Positions 1 through 6,015 of a DNA stretch of 14,561 nt are shown in pieces. The notes beneath the pieces were generated by a model. That model made no database searches, was not told where the DNA came from, and saw only the letters and a list, made by a program, of their open reading frames with translations. The position numbers and the translations under genes are program-made. Each line of letters starts with the position of its first letter. Position 1 is the stretch's first letter. Origin of the DNA: Bacteroidota bacterium (GTDB lineage: Bacteria; Bacteroidota; Bacteroidia; Sphingobacteriales; Sphingobacteriaceae); contig JABDEQ010000055.1 in assembly GCA_013286985.1 (NCBI GenBank), positions 1,708 through 16,268 on the forward strand, written 5' to 3'.

Positions 1-16
1 GTACATAAAGTCGGCC

Positions 17-24
17 TACTTTTG
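17..24 (+). promoter_or_regulatory. Bacteroidota-type -7 promoter box of the SDR gene
   Basis: TACTTTTG matches the Bacteroidota -7 consensus TAnnTTTG at all fixed positions and lies 24 bases before the start codon at 49, which would put the transcript start near 31. The -33 box would lie at or before the window edge and cannot be judged. The leader between box and start codon is A-rich with no clear Shine-Dalgarno, as is usual in this phylum. Confidence 0.55.
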
Positions 25-48
25 TGTCATTATTAAAAAAAGAAAAAG

Positions 49-822
49 ATGGACTTAAAAAATAACACCATATTAATAACCGGGGGCACAAGCGGCTTCG
101 GGTTGGAATTTGCTAAAAGACTGCTGGAGCTAGGGAACACCGTGATTGTAACCGGCAGGGACCCTGTTAAACTGGCATCCGCTAAAAAGAACTTGGCTGG
201 TTTACATACTTTTCAAAGTGATGTAAGCGATCCAAACGAAATAGCCGAACTTTATGAAAAGGTAACCAAACAGTTTCCTCAACTCAATATACTGATCAAT
301 AATGCCGGTGAAATGCGCAAGATCAGCCTGCACGACACGTCGATAGGCCTATCTGATATTACCCGTGAAATAGAAACCAACCTGATGGGGCCGATCCGCA
401 TGGTGCAGGCCTTTCTTCCGCACTTAAAACAGATGAAATCTGCAGCGATATTAAATGTGACATCGGGCCTGGCCCTGGTTCCATTTCCAATAGCTCCCAT
501 TTATGGCGCTACAAAATCCGGCTTACGGTCATATACCAAATCGCTCCGCGTACAACTGAAAAATACGAAGATAAAAGTATTCGAACTGATTGCTCCCGCA
601 GCAAAAACGCCCTTAAATGATCAATTTCATAACATGGATGGATTTAACGTAAAATTAATGGATCCCATTGAATTGGTCGATACGGCCATTAAAGGTTTGG
701 AAAAAGATAAATTTGAAATATATCCGGGTTTAGCCCGTATGATATTAATGATGAGCCGGATAGCTCCTGCATTTATCTTAAAGCAGCTCAGTAAAGCAGG
801 CGCGAAGGAAATGGCGGGGTGA
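49..822 (+). CDS. short-chain dehydrogenase/reductase (DltE-like SDR)
   Basis: NAD(P)-dependent oxidoreductase of the classical SDR family, 257 residues, a typical length. The Rossmann dinucleotide motif TGGTSGFG is at residues 11-18, an acidic residue in SDV near 58 should contact the adenine ring, NNAG is at 84-87, the structural Asn is at 111, the catalytic Ser in VTSG is at 139 and the YxxxK pair is Y152/K156. TGRD at 35-38 puts an Arg after the second strand, which often goes with NADP(H), but this is weak. Closest in style to the DltE-like SDRs common in Bacteroidota; the substrate cannot be read from sequence. It is cytoplasmic, with no signal peptide. The ATG at 49 follows an A-rich leader and a good promoter box. 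It stands alone: the next gene is more than 500 bases away across repeats. Confidence 0.93.
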   Translation: MDLKNNTILITGGTSGFGLEFAKRLLELGNTVIVTGRDPVKLASAKKNLAGLHTFQSDVSDPNEIAELYEKVTKQFPQLNILINNAGEMRKISLHDTSIGLSDITREIETNLMGPIRMVQAFLPHLKQMKSAAILNVTSGLALVPFPIAPIYGATKSGLRSYTKSLRVQLKNTKIKVFELIAPAAKTPLNDQFHNMDGFNVKLMDPIELVDTAIKGLEKDKFEIYPGLARMILMMSRIAPAFILKQLSKAGAKEMAG

Positions 823-850
823 GGGTTTTAGAAGCATTAGTTTATCATCA

Positions 851-862
851 CGGGACTTCCCG
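851..862 (+). other. small GC hairpin after the SDR gene
   Basis: CGGGA-CT-TCCCG gives a 5-bp stem 29 bases past the SDR stop codon. There is only a loose T-rich stretch after it, so a terminator role is possible but not supported by a proper U-tract. Confidence 0.2.
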
Positions 863-880
863 ATAGGTTTATTTAATATT

Positions 881-1000
881 CGCTGGCACGGGTATGCAGC
901 GGAGAAATGCGAGGTGGCGTACTCGTGACTTTTTTTCAAGATTAGTAAATGGAAAGTCACGAGCGCGCCCGGCTTTGGACCATGTCAGACACACTCGCGC
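881..1000. repeat. family A long-palindrome repeat, copy 1 (right end interrupted)
   Basis: Same organisation as the cleaner copy at 3941-4068: an outer arm resembling GGTATGCAGCG, then the inner block GGTGGCGTACTCGTGACTTT, a loop of about 20 bases, the exact complement AAAGTCACGAG at 953-963, and an outer right arm ending ACACTCGCGCC. The inner stem CTCGTGACTTT/AAAGTCACGAG (922-932 with 953-963) is a perfect 11 bp; the outer arms pair imperfectly. The expected right terminus CAGAA is missing here but appears at 1203-1207, beyond the element at 1003-1193, as if the copy had been split by that insertion. No ORF fits within it. Confidence 0.75.
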
Positions 1001-1002
1001 CC

Positions 1003-1193
1003 AATGTCATTAAGTTAAGCGGTCACCAGGCATATAGCCCCCTCTAAATCTCCCCCGGAAGGGGAGACTTTAGCTTCGCCCGCGCTTATTTTTTTTAAGT
1101 GCTCCCTACCGGGGAGGATTATTCATATTGTGTGTTTTTTCATGGCATTCATGAGGGCTTCGCCGTTTAGGTGGGGCTTAATTCAATGACATT
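1003..1193. repeat. family C C/G-rich inverted-repeat element (MITE-like), nested
   Basis: Bounded by AATGTCATTAAGTTAAGC (1003-1020) and its near complement at 1176-1193 (16 of 18 positions pair). Inside are AGCCCCCTCTAAA, a hairpin TCTCCCC-N5-GGGGAGA (1049-1067), a T-rich middle, a second hairpin CTCCC/GGGAG (1102-1116) and the complement of the opening block, TTTAGGTGGGGCTT. Blocks of the type CCCCCTCTAAATCTCCCCC are, from my memory of the group, frequent intergenic repeats in Pedobacter/Mucilaginibacter-like genomes. The 9-base word ACACTCGCG stands on both sides (990-998 and 1194-1202), consistent with a target-site duplication. It has no coding capacity, so it would need an enzyme supplied in trans. 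Confidence 0.65.
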
Positions 1194-1228
1194 ACACTCG
1201 CGTCAGAAAGGAGACATAAGAATTAATG

Positions 1229-1313
1229 TTTAGACGCTGTCTACGGGAATAGTGGTTCGAAGTCAGCCACTTCTAATAGCGGGGCATACCGTTCTTCCCT
1301 CCCACTCGCGATA
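1229..1313. repeat. degenerate mosaic of twin-hairpin and family A right end
   Basis: Starts with a worn GTAGAC hairpin (TTTAGAC-GCT-GTCTACGG, inner 5 bp still pairing), then AATAGTGG, then GGGGCATACC and CACTCGCG, which match the order hairpin, ATAGTGG, GGCCATACCC, GCGCCAGA seen intact at 2696-2752. It is clearly an older copy of that mosaic with a short extra stretch between the two parts (AGTGG/CCACT can pair). Together with the two elements before it, it accounts for nearly all of the 560 bases between the first two genes. Confidence 0.5.
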
Positions 1314-1385
1314 TTTTTTCTATAATGTGCAATTGTATTTTAAATTTAATTGATACTTTTATTTCAACCAAAACAACCCTGTCAC

Positions 1386-1883
1386 ATGGATAATAATACA
1401 GACTTTATTAATACCGAAATTAGTTTCCCCAATAAATCGGGCCGTAGGCGCGATCTGCTTCCTGTTTGGATAAAGATTTTCCTTTGGATGTTCCTGGTAT
1501 TTTTCGCCCTAATGCCTGTAGCAATAATAGCGGGACTGCTTCAATTTAATTTTCAGATTTCATTGCTCGGTTTATCAACTTATCAACCCGTGTCTATAAT
1601 CGGGCTGTGTTTAATAGCGTTGTTCGCTTTTAAGGGTATAGTGGCCCTTGGACTATGGCAGGAAAAGAAATGGGCCGTGGGCATGGCAAAAATAGATGCC
1701 GTAGTGAGCGCATTGATTTGTTTGGGGGTGATGGCTTATGAAATTTTTGGCCACACTCAATCTTTTAGTTTGCGGCTTGAACTGATAGCGATCGTCCCCT
1801 ACTACTACAAAATGAACCAGATAGAATATGACTGGGTAAATTTTGGCCACGAGGAGGTAATACCCGAGGTTACGGCTGACTAA
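1386..1883 (+). CDS. small integral membrane protein, unknown function
   Basis: 165 residues counted from the ATG at 1386. An in-frame TTG at 1350 would add 12 residues, but it overlaps a candidate -7 box (TACTTTTA, 1354-1361), so the ATG is preferred. A polar N-terminus of about 22 residues is followed by hydrophobic segments at roughly 24-46, 53-78 and 95-112, with a charged WQEKKWA loop between the last two, and a short acidic C-terminal tail. I recall unnamed membrane proteins of this shape in Bacteroidota but know of no function. There is no enzyme motif or lipobox. It lies between repeat-filled gaps and shares no operon with either neighbour; a half-copy of repeat family A begins 12 bases past its stop. 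Confidence 0.75.
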   Translation: MDNNTDFINTEISFPNKSGRRRDLLPVWIKIFLWMFLVFFALMPVAIIAGLLQFNFQISLLGLSTYQPVSIIGLCLIALFAFKGIVALGLWQEKKWAVGMAKIDAVVSALICLGVMAYEIFGHTQSFSLRLELIAIVPYYYKMNQIEYDWVNFGHEEVIPEVTAD

Positions 1884-1894
1884 AATCCCCCTAC

Positions 1895-1942
1895 TCTGAC
1901 GCTGGTATGCAGCACCGAAAAGTGCGGTGGCTTCTCCTTTTT
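1895..1942. repeat. family A repeat, left half copy
   Basis: TCTGACGCTGGTATGCAGC followed by CGAAAAGTGCGGTGGC and TTTTTAC aligns in order with the left half of the palindrome at 3941-3994. The right half is absent. It contains a local stem CACCG-N7-CGGTG followed by TTCTCCTTTTT, so it could also act as an intrinsic terminator for the gene ending at 1883; this is inference. Confidence 0.6.
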
Positions 1943-1959
1943 ACAATAAGAATTAACTA

Positions 1960-1967
1960 TAAATTTC
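1960..1967 (+). promoter_or_regulatory. possible -7 box of the thioredoxin-like gene
   Basis: TAAATTTC differs from TAnnTTTG only at the last base and lies 35 bases before the ATG at 2002. A T-rich run near 1936-1941 could be the -33 region. No ribosome binding site is visible before the ATG. Confidence 0.3.
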
Positions 1968-2001
1968 GTTTTAACAGGAATTTATAAACTTAACCTGCAT
2001 C

Positions 2002-2634
2002 ATGAACAAAAAAATCCTACTTATTGTAAGCTTATTAACCTTGTTTTTTTTGAATGCCGAAGCTCAAAACGGGCCAAAAACGGCATTAAGCGCCTTGCCC
2101 GATGTTGAAGTATATGATATAAACGGCGTACATACCAGCCTGCGCCAGTTGGCAAAAAATAAAGTATTGTTTATTGATTGCTGGTTTATTCCCTGCCCGC
2201 CCTGTTTTTTAGGAATGGGGGCCGTGCATAAAGTTTATGCTCAATTTGCGGCCCGCAAGGACCTTTGTTTTATAACCATTTGCATGACCGACAGCGCACA
2301 GGTTAAAGCTTTTATAAGGCAGGATACCGTAATGAAGGCATATGTAAGCCAATACCAGTATTTTAGTGGCCAGCAAGATTTTAACTTACCGGTTTATTTT
2401 ATGCCGGGATGTAATTCAAAAGTTCCGCTGGGCACAAAGATGCTTAGCCACTCGGCCCCTGATGATAAAACAAAATGCCCCGACGCTATTTTTGATTTTA
2501 CAGGATACCCCACCACAATGGTTTTTAATAAAGAAGGCAAACAGGTTTTTAAAGAAACCGGCGTTTCCAGCGCAGACAAATTTCAACAAGACATCACCAA
2601 AGCGCTAAATGAAGCACTTACAGGAAGTAATTAA
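2002..2634 (+). CDS. secreted thioredoxin-fold protein (TlpA/AhpC-TSA type)
   Basis: 210 residues. An N-terminal signal peptide (KK, hydrophobic core 5-18, likely cleavage after AEA near 21) sends it to the periplasm. The thioredoxin fold begins at the VLFIDCW strand; the redox site is CPPC at 65-68 and the cis-proline is in GYPTT at residue 170. This is the layout of TlpA-like thiol-disulfide oxidoreductases used for cytochrome maturation, disulfide reduction or general redox repair; which one cannot be told. The segment 110-160, between the active-site helix and the cis-Pro strand, is longer than in minimal TlpA and holds two extra cysteines, C137 and C159, besides C60 and C89; the first pair could form a structural disulfide. 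It is monocistronic, with its 3' end facing the nuclease gene across hairpins. Confidence 0.88.
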   Translation: MNKKILLIVSLLTLFFLNAEAQNGPKTALSALPDVEVYDINGVHTSLRQLAKNKVLFIDCWFIPCPPCFLGMGAVHKVYAQFAARKDLCFITICMTDSAQVKAFIRQDTVMKAYVSQYQYFSGQQDFNLPVYFMPGCNSKVPLGTKMLSHSAPDDKTKCPDAIFDFTGYPTTMVFNKEGKQVFKETGVSSADKFQQDITKALNEALTGSN

Positions 2635-2665
2635 TATTTGTTGGCTGATTGAAATGGATAAGACA

Positions 2666-2718
2666 GCCTGTAGACTGCGTCTACAGGCATAGTTAATCCG
2701 TAGACTCCGTCTACGGAT
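2666..2718 (-). repeat. family B twin-hairpin repeat (best copy)
   Basis: Two perfect 10-bp hairpins with 3-base loops: GCCTGTAGAC-TGC-GTCTACAGGC (2666-2688) and ATCCGTAGAC-TCC-GTCTACGGAT (2696-2718), separated by ATAGTTA. Read on the minus strand the order is the same as in the two copies at 5837 and 5949. The two stems differ at paired positions (CTG/CAG against CCG/CGG) yet both pair fully. It sits between convergent genes, 32 bases past one stop and 48 past the other, where it could serve as a two-way terminator, though neither stem has a U-tract. Confidence 0.8.
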
Positions 2719-2725
2719 AGTGGGG

Positions 2726-2752
2726 GGCCATACCCGACATGCTAGCGCCAGA
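2726..2752. repeat. family A repeat, solo right end
   Basis: GGCCATACCCGACAT, then GCTAGCGCCAGA, nearly matches the right terminus of the long palindrome at 4042-4068 (GGCCATACCCGACAT, then ACCTCGCGCCAGA). It is joined to the twin hairpin through GGATAGTGGGG, the same junction seen in worn form at 1240-1290. Confidence 0.65.
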
Positions 2753-2766
2753 GACGTGGTTAATAA

Positions 2767-3840
2767 CTAAACTCCGTATTGTGGTTGAAAGGCCAGACTA
2801 TATTCTCTTAGCACATCTCTAAAATCACTACTTAACTCTAAACATAATTCGTCAACTGTATCTTCAGTGACATCTTCATAAAAGCGTGCCGAAGTAGTAA
2901 ATTCTGTATTGTCAATACAGAATATTTCAAATCCAGAGTATTCATTTATTTTAAAGAAAATGTAGTGCCCTATAGCCCATTTGTCTTGCCCTCGTTTGGC
3001 GTTTAGATGTAGTGTATTATATTGGTAATCTGTAACTGTTAGTGTCAGTTCATTAGGATCAAGGCATTCTAAATCGTCGATAAAGCCACTTCCCCCTAGC
3101 CAATCATAATCGTTTTTATAATTTTTAAATAATAAAATTTCCGTTTTTGAAGAAAGACTTTGTAATCTATCGTATAGAGGAGACATCATATCAGAAATAA
3201 AATCGCCATAATAATCATTTCGGTCTTCAAAATGGCGATAGTTCTTATAGAAGCTGACAAATAGGAATCCAAGTTCATTTAATGTTAATTTTTGCGCATC
3301 AATGTTAGTCACGACTTCTTTCAACACCTCGAAACTTGGATCAATTTTATATGACTCCCAATGTCGTTTTATATCAATGAATAATTTACTATACCGCTCA
3401 GCTGAAAAAAACTGTTCAACTAATTTCGGGAATGCTATAAGCCTATTTTTTAAATCTTCTCCCTCAATAACTATAATCTGATATGCTTTTTGGATTTGAA
3501 TATTTTCAAGCCAACCTCTGGCATTATTAGTTATATAAGATGATACAAATATTACCAAGTAACCGGGCTGTTCGGAATCCGCCCACGCAATTTTAGCATT
3601 CAATTGCTCTGGCGGAACACCAGCTGTATAATGCTTACATTCAAAAAACCATTTAGTTTGATGTTGTAATAACTGAGTACCAAAAATTATCTTACCTTCA
3701 ATATCTCTACCGTTATCTGCCCCGCCTTGACGCCAGATCAATTCTGTATAACCATATTTTAGCAACAATTCGTAACACAAGCGCTCAAATTCACTATGAG
3801 AAATTTGAGCAAAATCGATATCATTGGTGGTATAGTTCAT
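2767..3840 (-). CDS. Mrr-like PD-(D/E)xK nuclease with unknown C-terminal domain
   Basis: 357 residues, cytoplasmic. The N-terminal ~150 residues have the layout of the Mrr/restriction-endonuclease-like fold: helix FERLCYELLLKYGY (18-31), then GGADNGRDIEG with D46 as the metal-binding acid, then FFECKHY giving the ExK pair E67/K69, and EQL near 78-80, a helix that often adds a Gln. A strand GYLVIFVSSY and a following ARGWLE helix fit the rest of the fold. The remaining ~200 residues match nothing I recognise; they may sense or bind the target. In known families such proteins cut foreign or modified DNA, or act as the nuclease of a defence system. No methylase, ATPase or helicase is beside it. 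The start ATG at 3840 follows AGGGGAAG at a suitable distance. The gene looks richer in A/T than its neighbours, which would suit recent transfer. Confidence 0.8.
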   Translation of the reverse strand: MNYTTNDIDFAQISHSEFERLCYELLLKYGYTELIWRQGGADNGRDIEGKIIFGTQLLQHQTKWFFECKHYTAGVPPEQLNAKIAWADSEQPGYLVIFVSSYITNNARGWLENIQIQKAYQIIVIEGEDLKNRLIAFPKLVEQFFSAERYSKLFIDIKRHWESYKIDPSFEVLKEVVTNIDAQKLTLNELGFLFVSFYKNYRHFEDRNDYYGDFISDMMSPLYDRLQSLSSKTEILLFKNYKNDYDWLGGSGFIDDLECLDPNELTLTVTDYQYNTLHLNAKRGQDKWAIGHYIFFKINEYSGFEIFCIDNTEFTTSARFYEDVTEDTVDELCLELSSDFRDVLREYSLAFQPQYGV

Positions 3841-3940
3841 GACATTAATTTACTTCCCCTATTCTTGTTAACTGTTTGATGTTGTATTCGCGACTTAGTT
3901 TAGTTAATTGTAAAGATAGAAATAAATAAGGTAAACCTCA
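3841..3940 (-). other. upstream region of the nuclease gene
   Basis: Holds a possible Shine-Dalgarno (minus-strand AGGGGAAG, about 15 bases before the ATG) and a weak -7-like TATCTTTA near 3911-3918. Nothing else stands out. With the palindrome that follows and about 97 unremarkable bases at 4069-4165, this makes up the 325-base gap between the two minus-strand genes. Confidence 0.3.
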
Positions 3941-4068
3941 TCTGGCGTGAGTATACGGCGATGAAAAGTGCGGTGGCGTATTCGTGACTTTTACATCAGG
4001 ATAAGCAATTGGAAAAGTCACGAGTAGCCTTTCCGCTTTTGGCCATACCCGACATACCTCGCGCCAGA
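3941..4068. repeat. family A long-palindrome repeat, best full copy
   Basis: The whole unit folds back on itself. The left end TCTGGCGTGAGTATACGGCG pairs with the right end at 4044-4068, whose complement begins TCTGGCGCGAGGTATGTCGG. Next AAAAGTGCGGTGGC pairs with GCCTTTCCGCTTTT. Innermost, TTCGTGACTTTT (3981-3992) pairs with AAAAGTCACGAG (4013-4024), leaving a loop of about 20 bases. No ORF of note lies inside. The same blocks recur in order at 881-1000 and, as halves, at 1895, 2726 and 6621. The shape suits a REP/MITE-type non-autonomous element or a structured RNA module. Confidence 0.8.
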
Positions 4069-4165
4069 AAAGAAAAGAGGAGCAGTACTACCAAACGGTT
4101 GACACCTTTATGTTCGTAGATTGGATCTATACCTCAACAAAAAACGAACAGCAATGCTAAATTTC

Positions 4166-5506
4166 TTAATCATATCCCTTGGTATTGCCCCGCCGGATAG
4201 TAAAAATAAGATCATAGCTTTTGTTTAACGCATTGTTCCAATCGTTTCGCTCAAGCCTTATTTGAGTTCCGTCGTGGTTAAATCTAAAGGGGTTACCATC
4301 AAAGACCTTATTCAAATATTTTTCCGGCATTGCCGAGTTAGTGCTTTTGATAAACAGATCCAGCGCATAGCTACCCAGCAATGTATAGGCGGTGGTACTT
4401 TCTGACGGGGTCATAATGTTTAGATGAAGCTCCAACGACCTTGCAACCAGTTCAAGTCCTAAAACCTCATAGCGGAAATAATTTGAATGAACGCTATCGC
4501 CGATATAAACGTGATTTGAATCCGCCATCCACTTGTCTTCAAAACGAGGGTCATAAAAATCGGTTTTAAAATCCCGTCCTAGGAAATGTAGCGCCTCGTA
4601 AGGCGACCAACCGTCAGCTGGATCAACATATGGCGGAAGCTTTTCATTTTCCAGGGTTCTTCTATATGAGCGGATCGAATCATCCAGTTCCGCCTTTGAT
4701 CTGATGTCCTCAAACTTGATCCTCCTCACCCAGCGTTCCATACCCTTGAAATTCCAGAAAAAATTTTTAACCGCTTTTCTTTTTGCATAAGGCAGTAATG
4801 CTGGCGCGTGAAGTTTGTAGGAAAGCGAAATAAACTGCGTTTCGTAAGTCATGTAGATCGACAACACAAAAATGTAAGGCATTAGCAAGGCGGAAAGTAT
4901 AATAGGCAATAAAAACTCTTTTAACCCTTCTTTATTAAACCACGAATGGAAATCTTCGATGCCATGAAGAACCAAGTGCCCCAGGAATAATAGCCCGACC
5001 ACCATTAGTAAATGCTGAAGTATCTTGTCTACCGATTGAAATTTTTTTTCTTTTTTAGTCAAGGTCCGCAGCAAAACAACACACGTAATGCAGGGTAGTA
5101 GCAAAAGCTCCACCCAATAGCTCAACGTAAATTTGTCCGTAAAAAACTCCAGCAATACTGAACCCGTAAATATCTCCTTAAAAACCTTAAGATATTCCCT
5201 TTTATCCTCACGGAACCGTTCAATATGAAAAAAAGTCACCGTCGCCGCGTATAGCAGCCACTTGATTGTGTCCTTTAATAGATCCGGCCCCCAAAGGTCC
5301 AACCGGTAAAATAAAAATACCCAGGTCGCCATATAAAGCAACATCACGACATACAGCCGCATCTTCAACAAGCTAAAAGCCAGCTTCAAAAAATCTTTCA
5401 AAATCGAACGAGATTGCTTGAAAAACAAAAAGACGATCATGCCAACCAAAACGAATGTAAGGATAGCCAACTCACGTGAATTGAAAATAGAGGGCAGGGT
5501 TCGCAT
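4166..5506 (-). CDS. six-helix membrane protein with large soluble C-terminal domain, unknown
   Basis: 446 residues that I do not recognise. Hydrophobic segments lie at about 13-29, 51-67, 80-95, 131-146, 165-181 and 199-219, with basic loops (KQSRSILK, TKKEKK) that fit a cytoplasmic side. From about 220 to the end the protein is soluble and probably cytoplasmic, with a basic stretch (KRKAVKNFFWNFKGMERWVRRIKFE, 243-267) followed by a mixed alpha/beta region rich in Tyr, Phe and Asp. There is no kinase, nuclease, nucleotidyltransferase or transporter signature. The ATG at 5506 has AGGA only a few bases upstream, so spacing is tight; no better ATG lies nearby. It is divergent from the small gene at 5572 with 65 bases between, so they may share control. 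Membrane anchor plus soluble tail resembles some defence or signalling proteins, but that is only shape. Confidence 0.8.
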   Translation of the reverse strand: MRTLPSIFNSRELAILTFVLVGMIVFLFFKQSRSILKDFLKLAFSLLKMRLYVVMLLYMATWVFLFYRLDLWGPDLLKDTIKWLLYAATVTFFHIERFREDKREYLKVFKEIFTGSVLLEFFTDKFTLSYWVELLLLPCITCVVLLRTLTKKEKKFQSVDKILQHLLMVVGLLFLGHLVLHGIEDFHSWFNKEGLKEFLLPIILSALLMPYIFVLSIYMTYETQFISLSYKLHAPALLPYAKRKAVKNFFWNFKGMERWVRRIKFEDIRSKAELDDSIRSYRRTLENEKLPPYVDPADGWSPYEALHFLGRDFKTDFYDPRFEDKWMADSNHVYIGDSVHSNYFRYEVLGLELVARSLELHLNIMTPSESTTAYTLLGSYALDLFIKSTNSAMPEKYLNKVFDGNPFRFNHDGTQIRLERNDWNNALNKSYDLIFTIRRGNTKGYD

Positions 5507-5571
5507 ATCCTGTAAAAATCGCTAAAAATATTAGTAAAAAACACATAAATTGGTTTATTAAATTTAAAGCC

Positions 5572-5844
5572 ATGAAAGAAGTTAAATATACAGCCGAAGC
5601 CCCGATGATTGCCCGAATAAAAGACTCCGTGCATTATAAAATTGTTGCAGCCTGGGTCAACCGCAACGTACCTACCTTACAAAAAAAGTTCGAAAATTTA
5701 CAGCGTCTACTCTTGCTTCCGGTAACTGACAAACGCTTCAGCGAGGCGATCAACGATTTACATTCCATCGTCGACAAGGTGCCGCTGATGGTCACTTACA
5801 TTGAATCGACTTATATTGCCAGGGCCAGAGCCAGCTATCCGTAG
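5572..5844 (+). CDS. 90-residue soluble protein, unknown function
   Basis: Likely real: it starts with ATG just after an AT-rich intergenic region, has codon use like its neighbours and gives a predicted all-helical protein with regular heptad-like leucines (LQKKFENLQRLLLL, 36-49; FSEAINDLHSIVDKV, 56-70). There is no signal peptide or membrane helix. It is divergent from the membrane protein at 5506. The oddity is its end: the TAG stop (5842-5844) lies inside the stem of a family B hairpin (5837-5859), so the last two codons and the stop come from the repeat. The original protein may have been slightly longer or ended at a different residue before the repeat arrived. No family recognised. Confidence 0.65.
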   Translation: MKEVKYTAEAPMIARIKDSVHYKIVAAWVNRNVPTLQKKFENLQRLLLLPVTDKRFSEAINDLHSIVDKVPLMVTYIESTYIARARASYP

Positions 5845-5889
5845 ACTTTGTCTACGGATTATTTATGCCAGTAGCCTGCGCAACAGTAA
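5837..5889 (+). repeat. family B twin-hairpin repeat, copy overlapping a gene end
   Basis: A first hairpin ATCCGTAGAC-TTT-GTCTACGGAT (5837-5859, perfect 10 bp) is followed by TATTTAT and a worn second hairpin GCCAGTAGCCTGCGCAAC, the counterpart of GCCTGTAGAC-TGC-GTCTACAGGC at 2666-2688. The first stem supplies the stop codon of the gene ending at 5844. Confidence 0.7.
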
Positions 5890-5934
5890 AGCCAAATTAT
5901 CAAACATTCAAAGACAGACGTTTACTACATCCTA

Positions 5935-5944
5935 CCCCCCCCCC
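5935..5944 (+). repeat. run of ten cytosines
   Basis: C10 between two twin-hairpin copies. It is not inside any credible gene or at a promoter spacing I can identify, so phase variation is not supported; length may vary between clones or be a sequencing weak point. Confidence 0.6.
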
Positions 5945-5948
5945 GCTG

Positions 5949-5995
5949 TCCGTAGACTCTGTCTACGGATTAATATGCCTGTAGTCTGTGACTAC
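5949..5995 (+). repeat. family B twin-hairpin repeat, third copy
   Basis: TCCGTAGAC-TCT-GTCTACGGA (5949-5969) then TTAATAT and GTAGTC-TGT-GACTAC (5981-5995). In the second hairpin both arms carry the matching change GTAGAC to GTAGTC and GTCTAC to GACTAC, keeping the inner stem. It lies between the convergent genes ending at 5844 and 6016, 21 bases from the latter's stop codon. Confidence 0.75.
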
Positions 5996-6015
5996 TCATC
6001 TGGTGAAAGTATTGA

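Noticed and set aside
881..1313. CRISPR-like array from recurring palindromic blocks
   Set aside because: Units differ in length and type, are not evenly spaced, have no unique spacers, and no cas gene is present.
4069..4165. TGTTCG/CGAACA pairing as a terminator
   Set aside because: The loop would be about 30 bases and no U-tract follows in either direction.
5935..5944. C10 tract as a phase-variation switch
   Set aside because: It is outside any supported gene and at no recognisable promoter spacing; slippage would change nothing that I can name.
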